Shown: positions 8,558 to 17,979 of the stretch, piece after piece
Numbering within the stretch: position 1 is the stretch's first letter
Layout: each line of letters starts with the position of its first letter
From: JAKACA01 sp963769255
GTDB lineage: Bacteria; Actinomycetota; Acidimicrobiia; Acidimicrobiales; Bog-793
DNA length: 64,000 bases
Direction: 5' to 3'
Assembly: GCA_963769255.1 (NCBI GenBank)
Contig: CAVYKV010000001.1
Coordinates: 3,162,001 to 3,226,000 of the forward strand
Notes under the pieces: generated by a model
The model's database searches: none
The model's input: the letters and a program-made list of their open reading frames with translations, nothing else
What the model was told of the DNA's origin: nothing
Made by a program: the position numbers and the translations under genes

Positions 8558-10210
8558 TCATTCGAACCAGAAGTTCTCGAAGCTGTAGTTACCGAGGTCC
8601 TGCCCAGCGAGACCGGGCGTGACGCCGTGAAGCTTCGAGCTGTAGGCGTCGAGAACCGGAGTGAAGTACGGAATCAGATACCCGCCGTAGGTGTAGTCGA
8701 TCATTTGCATCTCGTGGGCGATCTCTGTCCGGAGCGACTCGCTACCGGTCGATTGAGCCTCGTTGTAGTACCTGATGTACTTCTCGCCGATGCCCGCCGG
8801 GAGGGGCGACTTCGCCGGCTCGGCGAAGTGCGTCTCGTTGAAGCTGGCAGTCGGGAGGAAGGACAGGCCGACCTGGGGGTAGTAGTAGTTGAACGAGTAG
8901 TAGTCCATGGCGAAGGTCCACTTCAAATAGTTTGGACCGAACAGCTCGTCTGTCGTTGTCTGCTGGATGTTGATCGTGATGCCGGCAAGCTTGGCATTTT
9001 GCTGGAGTACCTCGGCCATACCCATGGTGCCTTGTGAGATGGGCCCCGCCACCAGGGTGACCGTGAGATCTTCCTTCCCCGCTTTCTTGAGCAGGTACTT
9101 CGCCTGGGCGATGTCCTGTTGCCGCTGCGGGATCGAGGAGTCGTAGGCGGGGTCCCAGATCGAGGTGATGTCGTTGCCGAGCGAGCCGTACCCGCCGAAG
9201 ACCTGCTCCAGCATCTGGTGCCGGTCGGCACAGAGGCGAATCGCCTGGCGCACGTTGACGTCGTCGAACGGCGGCACGTCGATTCGCATGGTGATCGGCG
9301 TGATGCCTCCGCCCTTCGAGATCAGCACCTGCTCCCCGGCACCGCGAACGGCGTCGATCGACCCGATGGAGAGCGAGTCGATGCAGTCGACCGCCTTGCT
9401 CGTGAGGGCGTTGACCTGGCTCGTCTCGTCGTTGAAGTCCGTGATGATCAGCGTGTCCACGTAGGGCCGCTTCACGGCTCCCGTGCCGCCGTTCCAGTAG
9501 TTGTCGTTCCGAACGAAGGTGCTCGTCTGGCCGGGCGTGAAGGACACGTACTCGAAGGGACCCGTTCCGACCGGGTGCTTCGGGTCGAAGTCGCTCGGCA
9601 CGATCATGGCGGCGTTGTAGTCGCTCGCCATCGACGAGAGGAAGGTCCCGTAGGGGTACTTGCAGGGAATCTCGACCGTAAGCGGGTCGAGCGCCTTCAT
9701 GTTCGCGACGTCCACCGGTGACAAGGCGCCTGCTGCGGCGAGGTTCCCGTCGACGATGCGGCGATAGCTGAACACGACGTCCTCGGCGGAGAGGGTCTTC
9801 CCGTTGTGGAACTCGATGTCGGGGCGCAGCTTGACGGTCCACACGGTCGCATTGGAGTTCGAGGTGATTGACTCGGCGAGCTGCAGCTGCGGCCGGGCGT
9901 TGAGGTCGAGGGCGATGAGGGCGTCATACAGCGCCTCCACCCGTGCCTCGTCGACGGAGTTGATCGTCTTCTGGCCGTCTACCGTGTCGGAGCTCGAGCC
10001 GCCGGAGAGTCCCGCCGTGAGCGTGCCACCTCGCTTCGGGGAGCCGCTGCTCGTACCCGAGGAGGTCGTCGTCCCGCTGGAAGAAGAGCTGCCGCACGCC
10101 GACAGTCCGGTCGCTCCGGCGACGGCGAGGGCGGCTGTTCCAGCGCCGTACCGTAAGAAGTCCCGCCTCGAAACCGGCTGCGACCTCTGCCCCGACGGCT
10201 CTCGCGTCAT
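8558..10210 (-). CDS. ABC transporter substrate-binding lipoprotein, family 5 (Dpp/Opp type)
   Basis: The 550-residue protein has a Tat signal (RR at 15-16 in SRRDFLR) followed by a lipobox LSAC with C39. The mature SBP_bac_5 fold shows the family stretches VWTVKLRPDIEFHNGKTLSA and HPVGTGPFEYVSFTPGQ. The protein should bind a peptide-like or other small polar solute outside the membrane. No permease lies nearby; the only complete transporter here is at 59-63 kb, beside a very similar binding protein (63170-64000). AAGGGGAG precedes the ATG, and the predicted promoter is at 10247-10275. Confidence 0.92.
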   Translation of the reverse strand: MTREPSGQRSQPVSRRDFLRYGAGTAALAVAGATGLSACGSSSSSGTTTSSGTSSGSPKRGGTLTAGLSGGSSSDTVDGQKTINSVDEARVEALYDALIALDLNARPQLQLAESITSNSNATVWTVKLRPDIEFHNGKTLSAEDVVFSYRRIVDGNLAAAGALSPVDVANMKALDPLTVEIPCKYPYGTFLSSMASDYNAAMIVPSDFDPKHPVGTGPFEYVSFTPGQTSTFVRNDNYWNGGTGAVKRPYVDTLIITDFNDETSQVNALTSKAVDCIDSLSIGSIDAVRGAGEQVLISKGGGITPITMRIDVPPFDDVNVRQAIRLCADRHQMLEQVFGGYGSLGNDITSIWDPAYDSSIPQRQQDIAQAKYLLKKAGKEDLTVTLVAGPISQGTMGMAEVLQQNAKLAGITINIQQTTTDELFGPNYLKWTFAMDYYSFNYYYPQVGLSFLPTASFNETHFAEPAKSPLPAGIGEKYIRYYNEAQSTGSESLRTEIAHEMQMIDYTYGGYLIPYFTPVLDAYSSKLHGVTPGLAGQDLGNYSFENFWFE

Positions 10211-10246
10211 AACACTCCCCTTCTGGATTCCCCTTCTGCTGCCTGC

Positions 10247-10275
10247 AGAGTAGGCGTTGACGATGACGTGGTCAA
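10247..10275 (-). promoter_or_regulatory. predicted sigma-70-type promoter of the 8558-10210 binding protein
   Basis: On the minus strand a TTGACC -35 (10275-10270), a 17-bp spacer and a TACTCT -10 (10252-10247) lie 37 bp before the ATG at 10210. Unlike P1-P3, no AACNNNTGTT element follows the -10. Confidence 0.5.
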
Positions 10276-10432
10276 GTTTAGCGATGACGTTTCGATGATC
10301 CGGATATGCCCCGGCCGGCGGCTGACGGACGATTGTGTAGCGCGCTGGACGGGACGAAGCTGGGCCTGCGTTCGTTGCGCTCGGGACTCGTATGAGCGGC
10401 CTCTTGACGACCTGCGGTCGATGTGTGACGGG

Positions 10433-12637
10433 TCACGCGACGGGCTCTCCCTTCGGGACTGTGATGAAGCGCTGGAGGACGTTCCTGCTGATGGTCTCCA
10501 CGTTGTTGTCGTAGCTCGAAGTCGAGAGGCTCCCGGACCAGGCGATCGAGCCGACCGAGAACACGGCGGCGCCCCTGTCCCCGACTTTCAGCGTCATGTC
10601 CGCCACCGGGCTGAGGGCGACGTTCACCACCGGCTGGAAGAGGGGATGGGCAGATCGAGCGAGCACGACCGGGCCACCGGTGCTCCCGGCGCTGTTCTGG
10701 GCGGAGTCCATCTCGTAGCCGACGGCGGAGCCGAGATTGAGACCGAAGTCACCGATGACATCGTCCGCCACGCCTCTGAAGACGAAGCTGAACCGCTCCT
10801 CGTAGCTCGGCGGCAGACGGACGTACCCCCACCGCTGCTGTGCGTCGACGAAGACCCCTCCGGCGGACTCGACACCGAGGGTGTGGCGGGGGGAACGTCC
10901 ACGCCGCGCCCACGGCCCACCGACCTCACGAGACGAGCTCTGCTCCATCTCGCCGGCACCGACGGCGTCGCCTCTGCGGCCGACTCCCTCGCCGGATTTC
11001 CGCACCTCCATGAGCCACGGACTGGCCTCGTGGAGGCTCGTGACCCAGTAGAGCCCGTTGCCTCCCAGGTACATGAGCCGGCCGCCACCGGCGAGATAGG
11101 CATCGAGCGTGTCTCGCATGGGACCGGTCCAGTACTCCGGGTGACTGCTCAGGATCACGCACGCGTAGGCGTCCAGACTGTGCGACGGGCGGGCGTGAAG
11201 ATCGTGGTCGGTCACGACGTCGTACGGCCTCTCGAGGTGCTCTAGCCAGTGGACGAGGTAGAGGTCGGCGGCGATCGTGTGGGCGCCCCACGATCGGATG
11301 CCTGCTGTCGGGTTCCCCGACCGGGTCGGCTTTCGCCGGCTGCACACGATGACGGCCGACCCGTCCGAATGGCGGTCGTAGAGCCCCAGTGCCGCGTCGA
11401 CCCGGGCCTCCTCCGTGAAGCTGAAGGGGGCCCGGTTGCTCGAGTAGGCCTGCCAGGTGAGGGTCGGTACGACGAGGCAGATCTCGGAGGTCGCCGACCG
11501 GGACGCCACGACGAAGGGGATCCAGTCCTCCTCGTCGTCGTGGCGAGTCCGCAGCGCGTGGATGCCGACCTTCGCATTCGTGGGCACCGCCAAGCGGAGG
11601 GTCTCGGCCCAACCGGCGTCGTCCAGGTCGTCCTCGTGCAGGTGCACGGCGTCGTACCCGTCGGGCGAGTCGCTGTAGAGCGTGGCAGGAACTCCCCTCC
11701 AGCCCGGTCCTGTGACACCTCGCGTCGGGGCATTGCGCAGCACTCCGTCCAGGCCGTTCCCGGAGGTGTCCACCACTGTCCAGGTGTCGATGTCCACGCT
11801 GAAGTCCCAGGCGGCGATGAGGTCGTCGGAGGGCGCCACGTCCCTCGCCGCCGCCCTCGTCACCAGCTCCTCCGATGGGCCGGCCGACATGGCGCGGACG
11901 CGGCCGAGCTTGCCGTTGAAGTGCGATGACGGCCCGAGCTCGGCCCGATCGGCCGCCCCGAGCACGAGGGGTCGCTCGCTCGGGTGCAGCCGGCACGACG
12001 TGATGGGCTTCCAGTTGAGGGCGATGACGTCGCCGTCGGTCCGGAAGCGGGACGAAGGGGCGCCAGGCGTGTACTGGCAGACGGCCATGCGGGCGGGGTA
12101 TGGCGCAACGCCGATCCCGACGTACTGCCAGACGTTGGGCGTGACGTACTCGAGACCGCCGCACCACTCGATCGTCCGGCCGTCGACCGACACGGCGCCG
12201 ACGAGGAGGCCCGACCCGCACAGGAACAACCCGTAGGACACGTCGCCCGCCACGCCCTTGCAGGCCAGCGTCTCCCAGCCACCACCGCGTCCGACCGTGG
12301 TCGGGAAGATCCACATCCCGAGGAACATCCCGCTGTCCGAGGGGACGAGCCGCTCGTCGTGGGGCAACTCGACATAGGAACCGAGCTGCAGGACCTGCCT
12401 CTCGAGCTGCACCGTCTGCGGCTCGAACCAGGGGACGACCTCTTCCACGTAGCCGGGTCCGTCCGGCGCCGGGTCGCCGTGGAGCAGCCGCGCCACGGTG
12501 AGCCTGGCCGGGCCGTCGCCGCTCAGCATGAACCCGACCTCACCGCCGGCGATGGTGGAGGCTTCCGCGCAGTAGCCGCCGGTGGCGGAGCCTTCGCCGA
12601 AGGGGGAGCTCTCGGGCGAGAGCCGACCTACTCCCAC
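10433..12637 (-). CDS. N,N-dimethylformamidase large-subunit-like protein
   Basis: The 734-residue protein has an N-terminal beta-rich, LamG/concanavalin-like half (about 90-300, ending FNGKLGRVRAM and AAWDFS) and a C-terminal half like the N,N-dimethylformamidase beta subunit (about 320-725). The C-terminal half contains LTWQAYSSN (Y398), VVTDHDLH, SSHPEYW (E501) and GGGRLMYLGGNGLYW. Characterised dimethylformamidase uses a Tyr/Tyr/Glu mononuclear iron site; Y398 and E501 sit where such ligands would be expected, but the third was not identified. Amide C-N hydrolysis is the likely reaction. The GTG start at 12637 has GGGAG about 7 nt upstream. It is the last gene of the B1 operon. Confidence 0.8.
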   Translation of the reverse strand: MGVGRLSPESSPFGEGSATGGYCAEASTIAGGEVGFMLSGDGPARLTVARLLHGDPAPDGPGYVEEVVPWFEPQTVQLERQVLQLGSYVELPHDERLVPSDSGMFLGMWIFPTTVGRGGGWETLACKGVAGDVSYGLFLCGSGLLVGAVSVDGRTIEWCGGLEYVTPNVWQYVGIGVAPYPARMAVCQYTPGAPSSRFRTDGDVIALNWKPITSCRLHPSERPLVLGAADRAELGPSSHFNGKLGRVRAMSAGPSEELVTRAAARDVAPSDDLIAAWDFSVDIDTWTVVDTSGNGLDGVLRNAPTRGVTGPGWRGVPATLYSDSPDGYDAVHLHEDDLDDAGWAETLRLAVPTNAKVGIHALRTRHDDEEDWIPFVVASRSATSEICLVVPTLTWQAYSSNRAPFSFTEEARVDAALGLYDRHSDGSAVIVCSRRKPTRSGNPTAGIRSWGAHTIAADLYLVHWLEHLERPYDVVTDHDLHARPSHSLDAYACVILSSHPEYWTGPMRDTLDAYLAGGGRLMYLGGNGLYWVTSLHEASPWLMEVRKSGEGVGRRGDAVGAGEMEQSSSREVGGPWARRGRSPRHTLGVESAGGVFVDAQQRWGYVRLPPSYEERFSFVFRGVADDVIGDFGLNLGSAVGYEMDSAQNSAGSTGGPVVLARSAHPLFQPVVNVALSPVADMTLKVGDRGAAVFSVGSIAWSGSLSTSSYDNNVETISRNVLQRFITVPKGEPVA

Positions 12638-12674
12638 CGATCGGCTCCCGACGCTGGCGGCTTCCGCAGGGCGA

Positions 12675-13649
12675 TCACTCGACGTCCAGCAGCACTTTCC
12701 CGATCGTCCGACGTGACTCGAGCGCCTCCTGCGCCTCGCCCGCGTCCGCCAGCCGGTAGCGAGCTCCGATCCGGACGACGAGGCGGCCGTCTCGGAGCCA
12801 GGAGAACAGCTCGGTGGTGCGCGAGCGCAGCTCCTCGGAGGTACGCGTGTAGTGCCCCAGTCCCGGCCGTGTGAGATAGACCGACCCTCCGCTGTTGAGG
12901 CGCTCCACCGCCAGGTTCTCGACCGGCCCGCTGGCGCCCCCGAACACGACGAGGCATCCCCGTATGCGCAGGCTGGCGAGACTGGCGTCGAAGGTCGCCC
13001 GCCCGACGCCGTCGTAGACGGCGCTCACGCCGGTGCCGCCGGTGATCTCGCGCACGATCTCGGCCACGTTCACGTCCTGGTCGTATCGGATGACGTGCTC
13101 GGCGCCCGCCTCGCGAGCCGCCTGCTCCTTCACGTCGCTCGACACCGTGGCGATGACGCGGGCACCTCGCATCGTCGCCATCTGCGTTGCAAGATGGCCG
13201 ACGCCACCCGCCCCGGCATGGATGAGGACCCACTCGCCGGACTCGACGGGCCAGACCGAGTTGACGACGGCGTGCGCCGTGCAGCCCTGCAGCATGACGG
13301 CCGCCGCCGTGTCGTCGGCGACGTCGTCCGGCACGGGAACCGCCTGCCAGGACTCAACGAGGGCGATCTCGCCGTACGCCCCCCGGCCCAACTTCCAGGC
13401 CACCCGGTCCCCCACGCCGACGTCGTGGGCACCCTCGCCGAGAGCAACGACGACGCCGGAACCCTCCAGGCCCGGGGTGAACGGCAGCTTCACCGGGTAC
13501 CGTCCGGCCCGCTGGTGGAGGTCGATGAAGTTCACGCCCGCGACGTGGACCCGGACCGAGATCTGGCCCGGTCCCGGCTCCGGCGCCGGCACCTCCTCGA
13601 GGTGAAGGACCGACGGTCCGCCGGCCTCGGTGACGACTATGGCCTTCAC
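12675..13649 (-). CDS. NADPH:quinone oxidoreductase-like MDR dehydrogenase
   Basis: The 324-residue protein starts at GTG 13649 ((M)KAIVVTEAGGPSVLHLEEV) behind AAGGAGG. The same frame is open for hundreds of codons upstream, but that part is a shadow of the M20 gene. It has the GroES-like domain (FIDLHQRAGRYP, PFTPGLEGSG), the cofactor fingerprint AGAGGVG and no structural zinc cysteines, which defines the quinone-oxidoreductase branch. The GTGA overlap with the M20 gene shows coupling. A disrupted paralogue lies at 57226-58197 beside module B2. Confidence 0.9.
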   Translation of the reverse strand: MKAIVVTEAGGPSVLHLEEVPAPEPGPGQISVRVHVAGVNFIDLHQRAGRYPVKLPFTPGLEGSGVVVALGEGAHDVGVGDRVAWKLGRGAYGEIALVESWQAVPVPDDVADDTAAAVMLQGCTAHAVVNSVWPVESGEWVLIHAGAGGVGHLATQMATMRGARVIATVSSDVKEQAAREAGAEHVIRYDQDVNVAEIVREITGGTGVSAVYDGVGRATFDASLASLRIRGCLVVFGGASGPVENLAVERLNSGGSVYLTRPGLGHYTRTSEELRSRTTELFSWLRDGRLVVRIGARYRLADAGEAQEALESRRTIGKVLLDVE

Positions 13650-15115
13650 GACGCCTCCTTCCCGGGTCGCATGGCGGACTCGTAGGCGAGGAGGAGATCG
13701 CACATGAACGACTCCACCTCCTTCAGCCCCCCCACGCGTCCGTCGCTCTCGATGACGAGGTACTCGTCGTTGCCGGCTCCACCATTGGCGCCGTAGCCGA
13801 TGGCCGACCCGGTCAGGGACGGGACGTCGAGCTGGCGTGCCAGCCCGGCCCAGGGCCCGCCGAAGGGCTGGATCGGCCAGACGACAGGCTCCTTGCCGTA
13901 GCGCTCCAGCGTCGAGATGGCCGCCTTGGCGACGGCGTCGTCGACCGAGATCTGCCAGGCGTCCCACATGCCGGCGGGAATGACCTCGATCTCGGGGAAG
14001 CCGCTCCGCTGCAGGTGCTGACGCACCGCGTCCAGGATGTCCGAGGCGCCGCGGTCGGTGACCATTCGCAGCTCGACGCTCGCCCGCGCCGACTCCGGCA
14101 GCAGCATCGTCAGCTGCGGGACCTCGGCGACGCCGGCCGACCGGATCTCGCTCACGCTGATGGAGGCGCCGTAGAGGTAGTTGTAGAGGACGTGGTCGCC
14201 GCTTACGTCGCCGGCCCAGACGCGCACCCCCGCCGTCGTGGGCAGGACCTCGTTCCACTCCCGCCCGGCGAAGCGGTCGCCTAGCGACGCCACCAGCCGG
14301 CCCTCCTCGTCCGACAGCTCCCTGCGCTCGGCGAAGCTGTCCGCCAGGCCTTCGATGGCGACGCCGTTGCCGTCGGGCGACAGCATGGAGGCGACGGCCT
14401 GGATCAAGCGGTGGGTCGGCGAATCGACGACGCTCTTCGAGTTGCCGAAGACGCGTCCCCCGGAGGGACCCCGTCCCCAGTCCGCCGCCCGGCATTCGAG
14501 GTCGAAGGTGACCATGTTCTTGTAGCCGAGCACGACGGAGACATCCTTGCGGCCCGGGATTTCGGCAATTCGGGGGGAGAGCAAGGCCTCGACCGAGCCG
14601 AGGTGCCGGGAGGCGTCGGCGCAGATGGCCTGGAAGTTGGGGCTCCCCATCATCTCGGCCCCCTCCGCCAGGAGGAGGACGTTGACGGGCAACGAGCCGT
14701 CGGCCGCCAGGGCGGCGAGAGCGTTGACCCAGGCGATGTGCGATCCCTTGACGCCGGCGCCGCGGCCGAACACCACGCTCGGGAAGCCGTCGGAGCTGCC
14801 GAGGGTGCCGCCGAACGGCGGCTGCGTCCACGCCTCCTCCCTCACGCCGTAGGTGTCGAAGTAGCAGTACGAGGCGATCGTGTGCTCCGCCCCGGCGTCG
14901 AAGAAGCCCCACACGCCCGGCCAGTCGTCACCCGTCTCCACGACGTGCGACTCGGCACAGCCCACGTCGGCATAGAGGTCGCGTAGGAAGCCGGCGTACT
15001 CCCGGCCCCCCAGGTGCTCCGGGCTCACGCTCGGATGCCGGACCGCCTCGCGGATCTGGTCGACGGTGCGCGGCAGAGCCTTCTCGATCTCGGTCGTGAC
15101 CACGTCACTGGGCAT
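13646..15115 (-). CDS. M20-family peptidase/amidohydrolase-like protein with degenerate metal site
   Basis: About 489 residues from ATG 15115, which has AAGGA 8 nt upstream; ATG 15124 is also in frame. The fold follows the M20 dipeptidase group, but canonical metal ligands are changed (numbering from 15124). SYCYFDTYG (85-93) stands for the usual YGHYDVQP, so His becomes Tyr. GRGAGVKG (120-127) lacks the Asp of GRGxxDxKG. EGAEMMGS (154-161) keeps the catalytic-type Glu but loses the next Glu ligand. Classic di-zinc peptidase activity is unlikely without a different metal geometry. It overlaps the M28-like gene upstream and the quinone oxidoreductase downstream. Confidence 0.8.
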   Translation of the reverse strand: MPSDVVTTEIEKALPRTVDQIREAVRHPSVSPEHLGGREYAGFLRDLYADVGCAESHVVETGDDWPGVWGFFDAGAEHTIASYCYFDTYGVREEAWTQPPFGGTLGSSDGFPSVVFGRGAGVKGSHIAWVNALAALAADGSLPVNVLLLAEGAEMMGSPNFQAICADASRHLGSVEALLSPRIAEIPGRKDVSVVLGYKNMVTFDLECRAADWGRGPSGGRVFGNSKSVVDSPTHRLIQAVASMLSPDGNGVAIEGLADSFAERRELSDEEGRLVASLGDRFAGREWNEVLPTTAGVRVWAGDVSGDHVLYNYLYGASISVSEIRSAGVAEVPQLTMLLPESARASVELRMVTDRGASDILDAVRQHLQRSGFPEIEVIPAGMWDAWQISVDDAVAKAAISTLERYGKEPVVWPIQPFGGPWAGLARQLDVPSLTGSAIGYGANGGAGNDEYLVIESDGRVGGLKEVESFMCDLLLAYESAMRPGKEAS

Positions 15116-17114
15116 GGGATGCATCCTTCTCTAGGGTCGCTTCCAGAGAGGGCAGGAGTGTCACGACCCCTGCCCTCTCCAGTCGCTGGGCGAACTCGAG
15201 CAAGACGGCGGGCTGCACGGAGAGCCCGAACTCCAGCGAGATGTTCTCCGCCAGTTCAGTCACGTCCACCGGATCGACGGTGGCGTACCAGATGGTGTCG
15301 GCGATGGGGTAGAGCGACTCCGCCACGATGCCGGGGTCGGTCTCGTTCATCCGCTTCACCGTGGCGACGATGTCGGCGTAGGTGTGACCCGGGATCCCGT
15401 GGGGTCTTGTCGCCCCCGCCGTGCGGCAGATCGCCATTCCGGCGCCCCCCGCCTTCGGGGCGCCGCGCCCTTCGAGCTCGGAGCTCCAGGCGGCTGCGCC
15501 GTCCCGCAGTCGCTTGGTGAACCGCACCACGTCCTCCTCGGCCGTGGCACGGTCGGCCTCGGCGACCTGCAGGACCGACCGCAGGCTGGCGATCCCTCGT
15601 TCCGCCAGGTAGCGGATGTGGTGGAGGGGTGGCACCTCCCCTGCGGCGGCGGGGTCGTCGATCAGCTCGCACCCGACCCGACTCAGGTGCGCTTCGGTCC
15701 GAGCCACCACGAGCTGCATGAGGACGTCGAGATCGGCCGGGCCGGCGCAGCTCGCCGCCACCGCCGCCGTGCCGATGACCGCACCGGACCGCTCGAAGAC
15801 GCGGTGGTCGGTCTTCCCGACGTCGAGCAGCTGCGTATGGAAGTAGCGGTCCGGAAGGGACATGACGAGGGCTCCCGGCACCCCGAGACCCGACCACGTC
15901 TTGTTGTCACTCCAGGGCGTGTAGGGCTTCACGTCCCAGCGGACATAGGGGATGTTCCCCGTCCTCGGCCGGTACGCCCAGGGGAGCTCCCCGCTGGGCT
16001 CGAGCGTCAGGCTCTCCAAGAGCTCGTTCATGAACGTCGGCAACGAGTCCGGCGAGCGGCTGACGACGAGGCTGGAGCTGGTCATCGCCTGGTCGTGACC
16101 GACGCTGCAGACGGCGATGGCGGCCAGGGCATCCTGCACGAGCTCCGGCCGCGTGGCCGCCAGGTGGAAGGTTCCGTAGCCCTCGTGGGCGAAGAGCAGA
16201 CGCAGGCTTCGCCGCAGGGACGGGAGCTCCCCGTTCGAGACGGCCGCCGAGATGGCGCGGGCGAGCTCGAGGAGAAGTCCCACACCGGCGGCGCAGTTGG
16301 CCCCGGGCATCGTGGCGGACGACACGTGGGCGACCAGCCACACCTCGCCGCCGTGCAGTTCGCCCGGGATGGTCGCCAACACGCTGCGAGACACGCCCTC
16401 GAAGGTTCGGGCGCTGATGGAGAGACTCACCCGCGCCGTGCCCCCGCTGATCCGGTCTGCGTCCCGCAGGCGGGCGAACGCGTCGTCCGAGACGGTGAAG
16501 ACCCAGGGGTTCTCGCGCCGGGACGGCAGCCGAAGTTGCTGCACAGCGTCTCGCAGCGTCTGGCGAGTTCGGCCGCCCTCGAACTGGTACAGGAGGTAGT
16601 TGGTCACGAGGGCGGCAGCCCCGTGTCCCGTCGCCCGGCTGACAATTTCGCCCCAGGCACTGTTCTCGCCGCTGTCGTGCACGAGGACGGCCTTGCCGGC
16701 GACGTCCAGCCCCTCGTACGAGGCGTCGTCCGTCCCGGCACCCACATCGACAAGGTCGAGCTCGACGCCACCGGGCGGCGTCGGAGGACACCACCAGGGC
16801 AGGCAGGAGGAGCACTCGGGCCAACGGACGACGTCCTCCTCGAAGGGCGAGACGATGCGCAGTGACGCAGGGCCGGGTTCCCAGGCCAAGGGCACTCGCT
16901 CGCCGCAGAACTCGCTCACGCCGTCGAGCGGCCATTCGTCGACCTCGACGCTCACGCCGCTCTCGCCGAGCTGCGAGAGGACGTAGTCGATGGCGTCGTG
17001 ATAGCCCTGCGATCCCGGGGACCGGTAGAAGCCGCCGAGGCGACGAACGTGTTCCTGGGCGCGCAGCCCTGACAGGTTCCGGCTGATGGCGGCACTCGTG
17101 GCGCGGATCGTCAT
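15105..17114 (-). CDS. M28-like peptidase with PA-type insert (B1 copy)
   Basis: The 669-residue protein has an N-terminal region QEHVRRLGGFYRSPGSQGYH, a PA-like insert (about 118-240, with VAGKAVLVHDSGENSAWGE) and an M28/DUF4910-like aminopeptidase core starting near 245. The motif VAHVSSATMPGANCAAG (261-277) corresponds to HxD...ANDNLSG of the family, but the bridging Asp is a Cys (C274). The same change occurs in the B2 copy at 49255-51213, so it is conserved and not an error. A GAGGCGGG ribosome-binding site precedes the ATG. It lies 6 nt after a RidA gene. The substrate is unknown. Confidence 0.8.
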   Translation of the reverse strand: MTIRATSAAISRNLSGLRAQEHVRRLGGFYRSPGSQGYHDAIDYVLSQLGESGVSVEVDEWPLDGVSEFCGERVPLAWEPGPASLRIVSPFEEDVVRWPECSSCLPWWCPPTPPGGVELDLVDVGAGTDDASYEGLDVAGKAVLVHDSGENSAWGEIVSRATGHGAAALVTNYLLYQFEGGRTRQTLRDAVQQLRLPSRRENPWVFTVSDDAFARLRDADRISGGTARVSLSISARTFEGVSRSVLATIPGELHGGEVWLVAHVSSATMPGANCAAGVGLLLELARAISAAVSNGELPSLRRSLRLLFAHEGYGTFHLAATRPELVQDALAAIAVCSVGHDQAMTSSSLVVSRSPDSLPTFMNELLESLTLEPSGELPWAYRPRTGNIPYVRWDVKPYTPWSDNKTWSGLGVPGALVMSLPDRYFHTQLLDVGKTDHRVFERSGAVIGTAAVAASCAGPADLDVLMQLVVARTEAHLSRVGCELIDDPAAAGEVPPLHHIRYLAERGIASLRSVLQVAEADRATAEEDVVRFTKRLRDGAAAWSSELEGRGAPKAGGAGMAICRTAGATRPHGIPGHTYADIVATVKRMNETDPGIVAESLYPIADTIWYATVDPVDVTELAENISLEFGLSVQPAVLLEFAQRLERAGVVTLLPSLEATLEKDASHAQ

Positions 17115-17120
17115 CCCGCC

Positions 17121-17528
17121 TCAGCCCGCAACCCCGACAGCGTCGTCGCCTCCCACTGCGATGATGTCCATCTGGACAAGGATTTGGGGCCACGACAGCG
17201 GCACCCCGATCGTCGTCCGGGCCGGCGTGTCCTCCACGCCGCGCTCTGCGAAGAACTCGCGACACCCGGCGTTCATCCCGTCGAAGTCGTCGTCGATGTT
17301 CGCCAGGTAGACGTTCAACTTCACGGCGTGATGGATGCTCGTCCCCGCCATCTCGAGGGCGTGGTCGAGGTGGGCGAGGGTGTTCTTCGTTTGCTCCTTC
17401 ACGTCCTTCGGGTACTCGCCGTCGTCGTCGCGCCCGATCTGGCTCTTGACGAACACCAGGCCGCCGGCCTTGACGACTTTCGAGTAGGGCTCGACCGGGT
17501 CGATACCAATGAGTTCTCTCGTGGTCAT
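17121..17528 (-). CDS. RidA/YjgF family protein (copy a, B1)
   Basis: This 135-residue RidA-fold protein contains VFVKSQIGRDDDGEYP, QTKNTLAHLDHALEMAG and the conserved Arg in PARTTIGVPLSWPQ, the residue that in RidA holds the carboxylate of an enamine or imine. The family deaminates reactive enamine/imine intermediates or acts in ring-opening pathways, as RutC does in pyrimidine breakdown. It forms a tandem pair with the RidA gene at 17542 (14 nt apart). The same tandem pair recurs in B2 in the same order. Confidence 0.9.
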   Translation of the reverse strand: MTTRELIGIDPVEPYSKVVKAGGLVFVKSQIGRDDDGEYPKDVKEQTKNTLAHLDHALEMAGTSIHHAVKLNVYLANIDDDFDGMNAGCREFFAERGVEDTPARTTIGVPLSWPQILVQMDIIAVGGDDAVGVAG

Positions 17529-17541
17529 CGCTGTCTCCTCG

Positions 17542-17922
17542 CTATCGGTCCAGCGCCACCATGTCGATCTCCACCTTCGACCACGGCAGGCGGCAGCCGA
17601 CCGTCGTCCGCGCCGGCGCCTCGGTCACCCCGTGGTCGTCGAAGTACTTCTTGTACGCCTCGTTCATGGAGTCGAAGTCCGACTCGATGTCGTTCAGGTA
17701 CACGTTGACCTTGATGAGGCGATCGAGGCTCGTCCCGGCGCTCTCCAGGATCCGGCGGAGGCGCTCGAGCGTGTTGGCAGTCTGCTCCTGGAGGTCGTCC
17801 GGCAACACGCCCGTCTCCGGGTCGCTCCCGATCGTGCCCGTCGTGTAGACGAAGCCGGCCCCCTTCACGGCAAGTGTCGTGACACTTGTCTCACTTCTCC
17901 TGACGATCACTTCGCGTTGCAT
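17542..17922 (-). CDS. RidA/YjgF family protein (copy b, B1)
   Basis: The 126-residue protein begins MQREVIVRRSETSVTTLAVK and keeps the RidA hallmarks FVYTTGTIGSDPETG, QTANTLERLRRILESAG and the catalytic-type Arg in PARTTVGCRLPWS. Its closest relative in the window is 51653-52033 (same length, NVYLNDIESDFDSMNE versus NVYLDDIDSDFDAMNE). The neighbouring RidA at 17121 is more distant, so the two RidA types were already separate before the cluster was duplicated. Confidence 0.9.
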   Translation of the reverse strand: MQREVIVRRSETSVTTLAVKGAGFVYTTGTIGSDPETGVLPDDLQEQTANTLERLRRILESAGTSLDRLIKVNVYLNDIESDFDSMNEAYKKYFDDHGVTEAPARTTVGCRLPWSKVEIDMVALDR

Positions 17923-17979
17923 GCTTGCCTTTCTGTCGGGCGCCGGAGCCCGGCGCTGGTCATGGCTTGGGTCTGTGTC

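Noticed and set aside
13650..14912. N-terminal extension of the quinone oxidoreductase frame
   Set aside because: It overlaps the M20 gene fully; the GTG at 13649 has a good ribosome-binding site and a GTGA overlap.
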